A stretch of DNA of 64,000 nt. Origin: Siccirubricoccus sp. G192. GTDB taxonomy: Bacteria > Pseudomonadota > Alphaproteobacteria > Acetobacterales > Acetobacteraceae. This document shows, piece after piece, positions 1-9,217 of this stretch. The stretch covers positions 5,415,658 to 5,479,657 of the forward strand of contig NZ_JAHREN010000001.1 in NCBI RefSeq assembly GCF_019084075.1, given 5' to 3'. Made by a program: the position numbers and the translations under genes. Position 1 is the stretch's first letter. Every line of letters starts with the position of its first letter. The notes below the pieces were generated by a model. The model was not told where the DNA came from. It ran no database searches and was given only the letters and a program-made list of their open reading frames with translations.

Positions 1-654
1 CGGCACGTCCCGATTCAGCCCTGGGCCGAGGCGACGATCATCTCCTGGGCCGGGATGCGCGGCGTGGTGAGCCTGGCGGCGGCGCTGGCCCTGCCGATGG
101 ATTTTCCGCAGCGCGACCTGATCGTGTTCCTCGCCTTCACCGCCATCCTGGCGACGCTGGTGCTGCAGGGCACGACGCTGGAATGGCTGATCCGCCGGCT
201 GCACGCCGAGGTGCCGGCGCATGCGGGCGGCATCGACCCGGAGGAGGCGGAGGCGCGCCACCTCTCCGCCCGGGCCGCACTCGATGAGATCGAGCGGCGG
301 CTGACCGACCCACTGGAGGGTGCCATCGCCGCCGATCTGGTGCCGGAATTCCGCGACCGCGCCCGCCATCTGCACCGCACTGCCGAGAATCGCGGCGCGG
401 TGGCGGCGGAACGGGCGGCGCGGCGGCGGCTGCGCCTCGATTCGCTGGAAGCGGCGCGGGCCAGCCTGATCGAGCAGCACCGCCAGGGCCGGCTGCATGA
501 GGAGGGGCTGGCCCGGCTGGAACTGGAGCTCGACCTTGAGGAATTGCGCGTCCGCCAGGCGCTGGGCGACGAGCGGACCGAGGCGGAACGGCGCGCGGCG
601 GAGCAGCGCCGGCGCGAGCAGACTGGCTGGGCCGCCTTCTTCGCGCAGAGTTGA
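1..654 (+). CDS. Na+/H+ antiporter, CPA1/NhaP family, C-terminal part
   Basis: The reading frame is open from the first base, so the N-terminal membrane domain lies outside the window. The visible part starts in a segment typical of CPA1 cation/proton antiporters (WAGMRGVVSLAAALALP), followed by one more hydrophobic helix (FLAFTAILATLVLQG). The remaining ~150 residues are charged, rich in Arg, Glu and Ala, and look like a cytoplasmic helical or coiled-coil tail, as in many NhaP proteins. Expected role is exchange of Na+ or K+ for protons across the inner membrane. The family call is firm from the motif; ion specificity cannot be judged from this fragment. Confidence 0.85.
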   Translation, partial: RHVPIQPWAEATIISWAGMRGVVSLAAALALPMDFPQRDLIVFLAFTAILATLVLQGTTLEWLIRRLHAEVPAHAGGIDPEEAEARHLSARAALDEIERRLTDPLEGAIAADLVPEFRDRARHLHRTAENRGAVAAERAARRRLRLDSLEAARASLIEQHRQGRLHEEGLARLELELDLEELRVRQALGDERTEAERRAAEQRRREQTGWAAFFAQS

Positions 655-725
655 CCCCCTGTCGAGGCAGGGCCGCGGTGCAGCCTGTATCCTCGGGATG
701 AAACCAGGGATGCAGGAGCCGCAAC

Positions 726-1400
726 ATGAAGGTCGGTGACATCATGACCCGCCAGGTGATTTCCGTGCCGCCGGACACGCCGGCGCTGGCCGTGGCGCGG
801 CTGCTCGCGGAGCGTGGCGTCTCCGCGGTGCCGGTGACGGATGCATCGGGAATGCTGCTCGGCATCGTCTCCGAGGCCGACCTGATCCGGCGGCTGGCCA
901 CCGGCGCGGCGCCGGAGGTGGGCCTGACGCAGCGGCTGTTCTACAACCGCGACCGGGCGGCGGCGGATTATACCCGCGCGCATGGCGCGACCGCCGAGGA
1001 CATCATGACCCGGAAGCTGGTGACGGCGACCGAGACCATGACCGCCGAGGACGCCGCGCAATTGATCGAGACGCATGCGGTGCGGCGGCTGCCGGTGGTG
1101 CAGGACGGCATGCTGGTCGGCATCCTTTCCCGCGCCGACCTGCTGCGGGCGATGCTGGCGCCGGCCGAGGACGTCTCGGATGCGGCGATCCGCGCCGCGC
1201 TGCGGCAGGAGATGGCCCGGCTGCCCTGGGCCGATGCACCCTATGTGCTGGTCGAGGTGCAGGGCGGCACGGTGACTTTCCACGGCTTCTGCCATTCCCC
1301 GGCGGTGCGCCGCGGCCTAACGACCATCGCCGCCGGCCTGCCGGGGGTGAAGGCGGTGCAGGACCGCATCACGGAGGCGCCGCTGAACCGGGAGTTCTGA
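726..1400 (+). CDS. CBS-CBS-BON domain protein
   Basis: A 224-residue soluble protein. The first CBS repeat covers roughly residues 1-60 and begins MKVGDIMTRQVISVPP; the second covers roughly 95-150 and begins with the matching AEDIMTRKLVTATETM. A BON domain follows from about 160 to the end (YVLVEVQGGTVTFHG). CBS pairs usually bind adenine nucleotides, and BON domains are associated with membrane or ligand binding; this combination is common in alphaproteobacteria but its role is not settled. The start is the ATG after a GCAACATG context with no strong Shine-Dalgarno. Its 3' end overlaps the convergent mscL gene by 32 bases. Confidence 0.85.
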   Translation: MKVGDIMTRQVISVPPDTPALAVARLLAERGVSAVPVTDASGMLLGIVSEADLIRRLATGAAPEVGLTQRLFYNRDRAAADYTRAHGATAEDIMTRKLVTATETMTAEDAAQLIETHAVRRLPVVQDGMLVGILSRADLLRAMLAPAEDVSDAAIRAALRQEMARLPWADAPYVLVEVQGGTVTFHGFCHSPAVRRGLTTIAAGLPGVKAVQDRITEAPLNREF

Positions 1401-1863
1401 GCTCGGCCTGGGCAGGCCCGGGCCGCTGGGCGCGCAATTCGTCGCGGATCTCGGCCAGTAATTTCTCGCTTGGCGTCGCCACCGGCGGCGCCTTGCCGAT
1501 CTCGTTGAGCCGGAGCCGCGACAGCGCCTTCACCACCCAGAAGATGGCGAAGGAGACGATCACGAATTTGATGATGGTGTTGAGGAATTTGCCGATGGCG
1601 AGCACCGCCGCGCCACCTTCGCGCGTGGCCTCCAATGAGGCGCGGCGCTCGCCGCTCAGCACCAGGAAGATGTTGGAGAAATCCACCCCGCCGACCGCCA
1701 GGCCGATCAGCGGGTTGATCAGATCCTCGACCAGCGAGGTGACGATGGTGGTGAAGGCGGCGCCGACGACCAGGCCCACCGCCAGGTCCACCACGCTGCC
1801 GCGCATGAGGAAGGCCTTGAATTCCCTGATCCAGGCGGGCTCGCGGATGAGGCTGGTGGACAT
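1369..1863 (-). CDS. mscL: Large-conductance mechanosensitive channel MscL
   Basis: A 164-residue inner-membrane protein, somewhat longer than the usual ~136-150. The N-terminus has the MscL signature: FKAFLMRGSVVDLAVGLVVG, then AAFTTIVTSLVEDLINPLIG (TM1, about residues 20-50). TM2 follows at about 90-115 (TIIKFVIVSFAIFWVVKAL), then a charged cytoplasmic C-terminal helix. The homopentameric channel opens under membrane tension to release solutes on hypo-osmotic shock. It is convergent with, and overlaps, the CBS-BON gene. The C-terminal tail after about 135 is Ala/Pro rich and poorly conserved. Confidence 0.95.
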   Translation of the reverse strand: MSTSLIREPAWIREFKAFLMRGSVVDLAVGLVVGAAFTTIVTSLVEDLINPLIGLAVGGVDFSNIFLVLSGERRASLEATREGGAAVLAIGKFLNTIIKFVIVSFAIFWVVKALSRLRLNEIGKAPPVATPSEKLLAEIRDELRAQRPGPAQAELRTPGSAAPP

Positions 1864-2250
1864 GCGGCGACTCTCCCCCGTGCTGCCGCCAGCTTAGGCC
1901 GCCCCCGCCTGCCGGAGGAATGCTGCGGCACAGCCCAACCGGAACAATTGATCGGCAGGCAGGCGGCCCGCGCAAGGCGGATATCTCGCGGCCGCAGGAA
2001 GGCGCCGTGCCGACCCTGAGGCCCGGCTGTGGCGGCCTGCTGCCGCACCCGGCGGCAGGTTGCATTCCTGCTTCCGCGACCCGGCTGGCACCCTGCCGGA
2101 GACCGGCGCCGCGAGCCCTGCCGACCCCGGGAGATCGATCCCGTCCGCGCAACCATCCCTGGCCGGGGACGTTCCGGTCGGCGCAGGCGGGAGCGCGCCG
2201 ATCCCCATGGGACCGGTCGAACGCTGCATCGCCGCAGGATGAGGAGGGCG
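1864..2250. other. Intergenic region between divergent mscL and lipoprotein gene
   Basis: About 390 bases without a convincing gene. It must hold the promoters for mscL (leftward) and the lipoprotein (rightward). Open frames exist on both strands, but they are Arg/Pro-rich and have no recognisable domain. I could not pick out a credible -35/-10 pair. Confidence 0.5.
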
Positions 2251-2253
2251 ATG

Positions 2254-3060
2254 ATGACCTGGAAACTGGTCGGTGTGGCGGTGATGGCCCTGGCCGTTAC
2301 GGCCTGCGGCACCGAACCGCGGGAACGCACCACCGGCGGCGCTGCGGCGGGTGCCGCGACCGGCGCGGGCATCGGGGCGCTGGGTGGGCCGGTCGGCGCG
2401 CTGGCGGGTGCCGCGATCGGCGCCGGCGCCGGTGCCGCGACCGGCGCTGCCACGAGCCCACGTGATGTCAATCTCGGCGAGCCGCCCTGGAGCAACCCCG
2501 AGGTGCGGACCCCGCTCGACAACGACCGGAGCAGCCGGGCCGGAACGCGCTCGGCACGGCGTGACCATGCAGGTTCGAGCAGCGTGCAGCAGGCGCAGCG
2601 GGAGCTGAATCAGCGCGGCTTCAATGCCGGCTCCGCCGATGGGGTCTGGGGGCCGCAGACATCGCAGGCCGCGATGGCCTTCCAGCGGGCGAACAACCTG
2701 GATCCCACCGGGCGCCTCGATTCCCGCACCATGCAGGCGCTCAACATGGACGCGAGCCGCAGCAGCACGGCGCAGCGGCGCGACGATCGCAACCGCGCCT
2801 ATATGGGCGGCGGCACGACCGGCACCGACAATCGCGCGACCGGCTCCACCACCACCACCGGGCCCACCGGCAGCGGCGGTCCGGGCATGAACGATACCCG
2901 CAGCACCACGGGCACCGGCACCATGGGTACCGGCACCTCGACCGGCAATCCGGGGGTCGGTGGCGGCGGCATCGGGTCGAGCACGACGACGGGCCCGGGC
3001 TCCATGGGCGGCGTCGGCTCGGGCACCCAGCCGGGCACCGGCGGCACCACGCCGCGCTGA
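2254..3060 (+). CDS. Lipoprotein with glycine-zipper, peptidoglycan-binding domain and Gly/Thr-rich tail
   Basis: The start is chosen from AGGAGG at 2242-2247, which sits 6 bases before the second of two adjacent ATGs (2251, 2254). The first ~20 residues form a lipoprotein signal peptide with lipobox VTAC. Next is a glycine-zipper-like stretch (AAAGAATGAGIGALGGPVG and neighbours, about residues 28-70). A PG_binding_1-type domain covers about 110-165 (QRELNQRGFNAGSADGVWG, then TSQAAMAFQRANNL). The last ~85 residues are low-complexity Gly/Thr/Ser with GTGTMGTG-like repeats. It is probably anchored in the outer membrane and bound to the cell wall. An earlier in-frame ATG at 2029 exists, but its product has no signal peptide. 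Confidence 0.8.
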   Translation: MTWKLVGVAVMALAVTACGTEPRERTTGGAAAGAATGAGIGALGGPVGALAGAAIGAGAGAATGAATSPRDVNLGEPPWSNPEVRTPLDNDRSSRAGTRSARRDHAGSSSVQQAQRELNQRGFNAGSADGVWGPQTSQAAMAFQRANNLDPTGRLDSRTMQALNMDASRSSTAQRRDDRNRAYMGGGTTGTDNRATGSTTTTGPTGSGGPGMNDTRSTTGTGTMGTGTSTGNPGVGGGGIGSSTTTGPGSMGGVGSGTQPGTGGTTPR

Positions 3061-3070
3061 ACCGGCAGGC

Positions 3071-3098
3071 CGCGCCGCCGATTCCGCCCGGCGGCGCG
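3071..3098 (+). terminator. Hairpin after the lipoprotein gene
   Basis: Perfect 10-base arms (CGCGCCGCCG at 3071-3080, CGGCGGCGCG at 3089-3098) around an 8-base loop, starting 10 bases after the stop codon. There is no long T-run, so intrinsic termination is likely but not certain. It also lies downstream of the convergent TRAP operon. Confidence 0.5.
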
Positions 3099-3177
3099 AC
3101 CCTTCCGCGGTTTTCGTCCAGACGTGGACGAAGGCCATGGCGGATGGCTCCTGTGGTCCGGAGTCACGCGATCTGCG

Positions 3178-4482
3178 TCAGCGTGAGAGCAGCAGGTCCG
3201 CCAGCCCGGTGACCAGCGTCACCGGGAACAGGGTGATCAGCACCACCGTCAGCACCAGCATCAGGAAGAACGGCAGGGAGGCCATCGCGATCTCCCCCTG
3301 TTCCTTGCCCGTCATGGTCTGCATGACGAAGAGGTTGAAGCCGAGCGGCGGGGTGATCTCGGCGATCTCCACCAGCAGCACGATGAAGACGCCGAACCAT
3401 ACCAGGTCGAAGCCGGCATGCTGCACCATCGGCACCACGATGGAGGTGGTGAGCACGATCATCGACACGCCATCCAGCGCGGTGCCGAGCACGATATAGA
3501 CCACCGTCAGCATGGCGATGATGCCGAACGGCCCGAGATCCAGCGCCACCACCGCCGCGGCCAGCGCCGCGGGGATGCCGGTCAGCGCCATGGCCTTGGA
3601 AAGGAAGGCGGCGCCGGCCAGGATGAACATGATCATGCAGGACAGCCGCGTGGCGCCCTTCAGGCTGTCCAGGAAGTTCTGCCAGGTGAGCGCGCCCGTC
3701 ACCGCCGCCAGGATGAGGCTGCCCAGCACGCCGAAGGCCGCGGCCTCGGTCGCCGTGGCCCAGCCCGCGAACATGGTGCCGATGACGGCGATGATGAGCA
3801 GTCCGCAGGGGATGAGCTGCGCGCTCTGCCGCAGCTTGGCCGCGAAGGGCATGCCCGGCTCGACCGGCGGCTGCTTCGAGGGACGGAGCAGCGCCCAGGT
3901 GATGATGTAGAGGCTGAACAGCGCCATCACCAGGAGCCCGGGAATCAGCCCGGCGATGAAGACCCGCACGATCGAGACCTCGGCCGCCACCGCATAGACC
4001 ACCATGATGATGGAGGGCGGGATCATGATGCCGAGCGTGCCGGCGGTGGCCAGGCTGCCGATCGCGGTGCGCTCGTCATAGCCGCGGCGGCGCAATTCCG
4101 GCAGCGCGATCTTCGACACCGTCGCGCAGGTGGCGGCGGAGGAGCCGGAGACGCTGCCGAAGATGCCGCAGGCCAGGATGTTCACATGCAGGAGCCGCCC
4201 TGGGATGCGCCGCACCCAGGGGGCGAGGCCATTGAACAATTCCTCCGAGAGGCGGGTGCGGAACAGGATCTCGCCCATCCAGATGAACATCGGCAGCGCC
4301 GCCAGGGTCCAGGAGCCGGTCGCCTCCCAGAAGGCGGAGGCGAGGAAGAGGCCGGGACTCGGATGCACCACCACCATGGCCAGCCAGCCCACCGCGGCAA
4401 GCGACATGGCGATCCAGAGCCCGGTGCCGAGCAGCAGGCACAGCACCACCAGCAGCAGCAGGGCGAAGCTCAGCAGTTCCAT
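3178..4482 (-). CDS. TRAP transporter large permease (DctM-like)
   Basis: A 434-residue, strongly hydrophobic protein with about 12 predicted membrane segments, matching the usual ~425 residues of the TRAP-T large subunit. Typical features are PMFIWMGEILFRTRLSEEL, then FGSVSGSSAATCATVSKIAL and GTLGIMIPPSIIMVVYAVAA; the SGSSAAT and GIMIPPS motifs are diagnostic of the DctM family. It supplies the Na+-coupled translocation pathway. The ATG at 4482 is 4 bases after the stop of the small permease gene, so the two are translationally linked. The frame stays open further upstream, but that part overlaps the small permease gene and is not credible. Confidence 0.93.
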   Translation of the reverse strand: MELLSFALLLLVVLCLLLGTGLWIAMSLAAVGWLAMVVVHPSPGLFLASAFWEATGSWTLAALPMFIWMGEILFRTRLSEELFNGLAPWVRRIPGRLLHVNILACGIFGSVSGSSAATCATVSKIALPELRRRGYDERTAIGSLATAGTLGIMIPPSIIMVVYAVAAEVSIVRVFIAGLIPGLLVMALFSLYIITWALLRPSKQPPVEPGMPFAAKLRQSAQLIPCGLLIIAVIGTMFAGWATATEAAAFGVLGSLILAAVTGALTWQNFLDSLKGATRLSCMIMFILAGAAFLSKAMALTGIPAALAAAVVALDLGPFGIIAMLTVVYIVLGTALDGVSMIVLTTSIVVPMVQHAGFDLVWFGVFIVLLVEIAEITPPLGFNLFVMQTMTGKEQGEIAMASLPFFLMLVLTVVLITLFPVTLVTGLADLLLSR

Positions 4483-4486
4483 GCCC

Positions 4487-5023
4487 CTAGAGCTCCGCCG
4501 AGAAGTCGCCGGAGGCCGCGCGTTCCTCCGCCGCCACGACATAGCTCGGCTTGGCCCCGCGCAGCACCGTGACGAGCTCGTCCAGGATCGCCACCAGCAG
4601 CAGCCCGGCGCCGAGCGGCATGGCGAGCTTCGGAATCCAGAGCGGGATGGGCACGGTGCCCTGCGCCACCTCCTCGATTTCCAGGGAGAAGAGCATGTCC
4701 TGGCCGGTCCACCAGGTGACATAGGCCATGATGACGGCGGCCATCACGAGCACCAGCGCCTCCATCACCCGGCGGGGGAAAGGCCGGAGGCGGTCGATCA
4801 CCATGCCGACCCGGATCAGCTCGCCCCGCTTGAAGGTGGCGGCGAGGGCGAAGAAGGTGGTGGCGACGCAGAGATAGGCGCTGACGTCATCGGCCGCCGG
4901 CAATTGCATCCGCAGCTCCCGCAGCAGCACCTGCGCCATCATCACCAGGAAGATGCCGAGCAGCGACAGCGCCGCCAGGCCGGCCGCAGCGGTGTAGAGC
5001 GCATCCAGCAGTCGGCGCATCAT
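4487..5023 (-). CDS. TRAP transporter small permease (DctQ-like)
   Basis: A 178-residue protein with four predicted membrane helices: LLDALYTAAAGLAALSLLGI at the N-terminus, then segments near residues 45-75, 85-110 and 125-150. The length and topology fit DctQ. A typical element is LRELRMQLPAADDVSAYL in the first loop. It pairs with the downstream large permease. The start is one of two adjacent ATGs (5023 or 5020); the longer upstream frame (to 5146) has no membrane character and is excluded. Confidence 0.88.
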   Translation of the reverse strand: MMRRLLDALYTAAAGLAALSLLGIFLVMMAQVLLRELRMQLPAADDVSAYLCVATTFFALAATFKRGELIRVGMVIDRLRPFPRRVMEALVLVMAAVIMAYVTWWTGQDMLFSLEIEEVAQGTVPIPLWIPKLAMPLGAGLLLVAILDELVTVLRGAKPSYVVAAEERAASGDFSAEL

Positions 5024-5185
5024 GCGGCCCGGAAGGCCCGGCCGGAGACAACCGCAAGCTGCATGCGGCGGAAAAGCGCCATGCCGGAAGTCCCCTGGTG
5101 ATTCGTTCCAGGGAAAACCATGCGCCGCCGGCTTCGGGCGGCGCAAGGGGCGATCGGCGGGTGGCGGCCCGGCCGGAGGACAACC

Positions 5186-6181
5186 CTACCCGGCGCGCAG
5201 GGCCTCGATCAGCTTCCGGCCGTCCTCGCCGGCCTTGGCGATCCATTCCTCGGTCATGGTGGCACTGACCTGGCGCAGCGCGGCCATGACATCGGGCGGG
5301 ATGGTGCCGATGATGAGGCCCTTCTCCGCCAGCCGGCTCTCGGCGGCCTTCTGCGCCTCCTCCGCATAGCGCCAGCCGCGTTCCTCGGCACGGCGGGTGG
5401 CGGCCAGGAACACCTCCCGCAGGTCGGCCGGCAAAGCCTCCAGCGCCCGGCGGGAGACCAGCACGGCGTTCTTGGTCATGGAGAAGGTGGCCGGGGTGAA
5501 GACCTTGGCATAGTCCCAGGCCGAGGTATCGACGCCGGTCTGGGCCGAGGTCACCATCGCCGTGGCGATGCCGGTGGCGAAGGCCTGGGCCAGCTCCGCC
5601 TGCTGCACCAGCACCGGATTGGCGCCGACCAGCGCGGCGAAGCGGTTGGTCATCGGGCTGAAGGTGCGGAAGCGGCTGCCGCGCAGCACATCCAGGCTGT
5701 TCAGCGGCACCTGGGTATAGAAGCCCGCCGCGGGCCAGGCGACGGTATAGAGCAGCGCCAGGCCCTGGCGCTGGAGGCGCGCCTCGATATAGGGCTTCTG
5801 CAATTCCGCCAGCCGCTTCGATTCGGCGAAATCCCGCACCAGGAAGGGGATGGCGTCGGCGTCGAAGAAGGGGTCCTCGTTGGAATAGGCAGTGAGCAGG
5901 ACCTCGCCGAGTTGCACCTGGCCGGTCTGCACGCCGCGCTTGATCTGCGCCATGGGCAGCAGGCTGGCATTGCTGTGGACCTGGAGGGCGAGGCGGCCAC
6001 CCGAGGACTGCTCGATCTCCGCCGCCATCTCGCGGATGTTCCGGGTCTGGAAATTCCCGTCCGGATAGGGCGTGGCCATCTGCCAGCGGGTCGGCGCCTG
6101 GGCATGCGCGCCCGCCCCCAGGACTGGGCCCGCAAGCAGGAAGGCCGGGGCCGCGAGCGCGGCGCGGCGGGTGATCGGCAT
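5186..6181 (-). CDS. TRAP transporter substrate-binding protein (DctP family)
   Basis: About 331 residues. The N-terminus carries a twin-arginine-like signal (ITRRAALAAPAFLLAGPVLG) ending at AHAQA, so export to the periplasm is expected. The mature part has DctP-family landmarks: GNFQTRNIREMAAEIEQSS, GRFRTFSPMTNR-like region around residues 160-170, and AELAQAFATGIATAMVTSAQ. It would deliver an organic acid or similar solute to the DctQM permease encoded directly downstream. I prefer ATG 6181, which has AGGGGG nine bases upstream; ATG 6205 is the alternative. The ligand cannot be predicted. Confidence 0.9.
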   Translation of the reverse strand: MPITRRAALAAPAFLLAGPVLGAGAHAQAPTRWQMATPYPDGNFQTRNIREMAAEIEQSSGGRLALQVHSNASLLPMAQIKRGVQTGQVQLGEVLLTAYSNEDPFFDADAIPFLVRDFAESKRLAELQKPYIEARLQRQGLALLYTVAWPAAGFYTQVPLNSLDVLRGSRFRTFSPMTNRFAALVGANPVLVQQAELAQAFATGIATAMVTSAQTGVDTSAWDYAKVFTPATFSMTKNAVLVSRRALEALPADLREVFLAATRRAEERGWRYAEEAQKAAESRLAEKGLIIGTIPPDVMAALRQVSATMTEEWIAKAGEDGRKLIEALRAG

Positions 6182-6264
6182 GGCGGGAAGCCCCCTGTCC
6201 TTCATTGTCCTCTGCGATTGATGCAGGGGTCGCCCCGTCGCGGCAAGCGGAAGCTTGCGGCCCG

Positions 6265-6531
6265 CTACAGCGGATAGTCGCGCGCGGGGTCCACCCCGAC
6301 GGCTTCCAGGAATTTCCTGAGCCCGCCCACCTCCTCCTTGGAGAGGCTGTGGCGGGTGTCGTGGAAGCCCTGGGTGTGGCCCTTCAGCTTCACCACGACC
6401 TGGCCGTGCCCGCCATGCACCACCTCGGCGCCCAGATCCGCAAGCGCGGCATGCACCAGCTTCGGGTCGATATTGCTGCTGACGGGATGGGCGAAGAGGG
6501 CATGCAGCGTCTTGCGGTGGCGATGGTTCAT
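6265..6531 (-). CDS. Small HicA-like protein
   Basis: An 88-residue basic, His-rich protein beginning MNHRHRKTLHALFAHPVSSN. It contains ALADLGAEVVHGGHGQVVVK and ends in KFLEAVGVDPARDYPL. This layout resembles the dsRBD-like HicA fold (helix, strands, catalytic-type His in a GHG element) seen in proteins often auto-annotated as HicA family toxins. No hicB-like antitoxin gene is adjacent, so a toxin role is not supported by context. The family assignment is from memory of similar sequences and is moderate. Confidence 0.6.
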   Translation of the reverse strand: MNHRHRKTLHALFAHPVSSNIDPKLVHAALADLGAEVVHGGHGQVVVKLKGHTQGFHDTRHSLSKEEVGGLRKFLEAVGVDPARDYPL

Positions 6532-6622
6532 GGCATCGGTGCTCCGGGCAGGATTGCCTGCGCGGCAGTGGAGCGCCGCCGCGCCGCCATGTCCTTGCGG
6601 CAGATCAATGAACGGCAGTCGC

Positions 6623-7057
6623 TCACCCCGCCGAGGCGACGTAGGTCTTGAGCGTCTCCGTCTCGTATTCCGCCTCCTCGATCCGCGCCTTCACCAGGTC
6701 GCCGATCGAGACCAGGCCGGCAAGCTGGCCGTCCACCAGCACCGGCAGGTGCCGGACCCGGTGGTTGGTCATGAGACCGAGCGCCTCCACCACCAGGGTC
6801 TCAGGCGTGACGGTGACGAGGTCGCGGGTCATGAGCTGCTCAGCCGGCAGCTGCGAGGTGCCCTGGCCGTGCCCGGCCATGCCGCGGATGATGTCGCGCT
6901 CGCTGATGATGCCGATGATCCGGCCTTCGGCATCGCGCACCAGCGCCGCGCCGATCCGGCGCTGATCCAGGATGCGCACGACGTCCACCACCCGGTCGGC
7001 CGGAGCGACGGACACGACCTCCGTGCCCTTGTGCTTGAGGATCGCGGCGATGAGCAT
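6623..7057 (-). CDS. Two-CBS-domain protein
   Basis: A 144-residue protein made almost entirely of a CBS pair: the first repeat at about residues 8-65 (GRIIGIISERDIIRGMAG near its end) and the second at about 75-135 (LMTRDLVTVTPETLVVEALG, then HRVRHLPVLVDGQLAGLVS). The start at 7057 is set by AAGGAGG about seven bases upstream; the open frame continues upstream but without domain content. Stand-alone CBS pairs of this type sense adenine nucleotides or regulate partners; the partner is unknown. Confidence 0.88.
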   Translation of the reverse strand: MLIAAILKHKGTEVVSVAPADRVVDVVRILDQRRIGAALVRDAEGRIIGIISERDIIRGMAGHGQGTSQLPAEQLMTRDLVTVTPETLVVEALGLMTNHRVRHLPVLVDGQLAGLVSIGDLVKARIEEAEYETETLKTYVASAG

Positions 7058-7231
7058 GGGCTGCCCTCCTTGGGCCCTTCTTGGCCGGTGGCACCGTGCG
7101 CGAGGCACGAAGAACCTGCCGTCGCATGAAGCCTGCGCCCCGTCCGGGCCGCCGGGCAAGCAAAAGCCGCTGCCGTCCCGCCTCAAGGATCGGTGGGCGG
7201 CCGATACGCCGCCGGTGCTACTCCGCCGGCA

Positions 7232-9011
7232 TTACTCGGCCGCCTGGGCCGGCTCCGCGGTCTGGCCGGTGAGCTGGGTGCGGACCAGTTCGGCGAAGCG
7301 GCCGCCCTGCTGCACCAGGTCGTTGAAGCTGCCGCGCTCGGCGATGCGGCCGCCCTCGAAGACCAGGATCTCGTCGGCATCGCGCACGGTGGAGAGGCGG
7401 TGCGCGATGACGAAGGTGGTGCGGCCCGCCATCAGCGCGGCCAGCGCCTTCTGCACCCGCGCCTCGGTCGCCGCGTCCAGCGCGCTGGTGGCCTCGTCCA
7501 GGATCAGCACCGGCGGGTCCTTCAGCAGCGCGCGGGCGATGGCCAGGCGTTGGCGCTGGCCGCCGGAGAGGCTGGCGCCGCGCTCCCCCACCATGGTGTC
7601 GTAGCCCTGGGGCTGGCGCTGGATGAAGTCATGCGCCTCCGCCATGCGGCAGGCGCGCTCGATCTCCTCCTGCGTCGCCTCGGCGCGGCCGATCAGCAGG
7701 TTGTCGCGGATGGTGCGGTTGAACAGCATGCTCTCCTGGAAGACGACGCCGATATTGCGCCTGAGGCTTTCCAGGGTGACGTCGCGCAGGTCATGGCCAT
7801 CCAGCGTGATGCGGCCCTCCACCGGGTCCCAGAGGCGCTGCAGCAGCGCCATGGCGGTGGATTTCCCGGCGCCGGTCTGGCCGACCAGCGCCAGGGTCCG
7901 GCCGGGCGGCGCCTCGAAGGAGATGTCGGTCAGGATGCGGGTGCCGCCGGGATAGGCGAAGGCCACCCGGTCGAACTCCACCGCCCCGATGGCACGGTCC
8001 AGGGTCAGCGCGCCGGGACGCTCCGGCACGCTGCTGCGGGCGTCCAGCACCTCGAAGAATTCGACGATGGAGGGCGCCTGGAAGACCAGCCGGGAGACGA
8101 AGGCCACCGCCCCCTCCAGCTTGCCGATCAGCAGGGTGGCGAAGCCCATGAAGCTGACGATCTCGCCCACCGTCGCCTTGCCATCGAGGTGCAACACGGT
8201 GCCGAGGACGAAGATCGCGATGACGGTGACGGTACTGGCGGCCCGGGTCAGCACCGAGACCACCGCCCACCAGTTCAGCACCGGGAATTGGTGGTCCAGC
8301 ACCTGCCGGACGATGTCGCCGAAGAGCCGCGCCTCGCTGTTCAGCCGGGTGAAGGATTGCACCACCATCACGTTGGAGAGCGCGTCCTGCGCATTGCCGG
8401 CGAGGCGCGTCTGGAACCGCTCGACCACGCTCTGCGCCGTCTCGGTGCGCTGGATCACGAAGGCGGTGAGGATGGAGAAGAAGACCACCAGCCCGATCAG
8501 CAGCAGGCCCATCCGCCAGTTCATCGCGAGCGTCAGCGGCAGCAGCACGATGGCGGCGATGAAGGTCACCAGATGGTCGCGGAAGAAGGCCAGCCAGAGG
8601 CCGAACATGTTATCCATGCCGACCAGCATCACCTTCATCAGCCGGCCGGACTGGATGTCGCCATGGAAGGAGAGCGGCATGGCCAGCACATGCTCGAAAT
8701 AGCGCTGCATCCAGATCAGCCGGTTGCGATGCGCCATGCGGTCCGAGAGCAGCGAGACGGCGACATTGGCGCCGATGCCGGACAGGCCCACCGCCCCCCC
8801 AGAGCGCCAGCAGGGAGAGCGCCTCCGCCCAGACCGCATCGCGGCTCATGCCGGCGGCATGGGACAGCACGTCCACCACCCGGCCGAACAGCACCGGTTC
8901 CAGGAACTGCAAGCCGGCCAGCGCGACATTCGCGGCGGTAAGGCCGATCGCCACCCAGCGATCCGCCGCCAGGAGCCCGAGAACCCGCCCATAGAGCTTC
9001 AGAAACTGCAT
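7232..9011 (-). CDS. ABC exporter, fused permease/ATPase (glucan exporter NdvA-like), frameshifted
   Basis: A type I exporter half-transporter of about 592 residues. The N-terminal membrane domain has about six helices (MQFLKLYGRVLGLLAADRW at the start). The ATPase domain has Walker A GQTGAGKST, signature LSGGQRQR, Walker B VLILDEATSALD and an H-loop FVIAHRLST. Overall it most resembles cyclic beta-1,2-glucan exporters (NdvA/ChvA), but the substrate is inferred. The frame breaks at a run of seven C at 8794-8800; removing one base joins LSLLALWGG to AVGLSGIGANVAVS. The total length is a multiple of three plus one, consistent with a single insertion. It starts at ATG 9011. Confidence 0.85.
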
Positions 9012-9217
9012 CCGGCCGCGCCCCCGATGGCCTCCCTTGCCCGAATTCCCCGGACAATACCCACCCGGCCGGCGCCGGAGCGGGTGAGAGCCGTCCGTAC
9101 AGGCCCGCCCCGCCCTCCGGCAAGGCTTGCCATGCGCCGGCCCGATGCGGCAGGAACAGGGAAAGATCGGCCCAGCGGGACAAGAGTTCCCGCGGCCAGG
9201 AAGGAGACCAGCCGAGA

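Noticed and set aside
15..1295. 426-codon minus-strand frame over the antiporter and CBS-BON genes
   Set aside because: Arg/Ser/Ala-rich shadow of high-GC coding sequence with no domain; the plus-strand genes have clear motifs.
3418..4572. 384-codon plus-strand frame opposite dctM
   Set aside because: Composition is His/Gly/Arg/Gln-rich, typical of antisense reading of a hydrophobic membrane gene.
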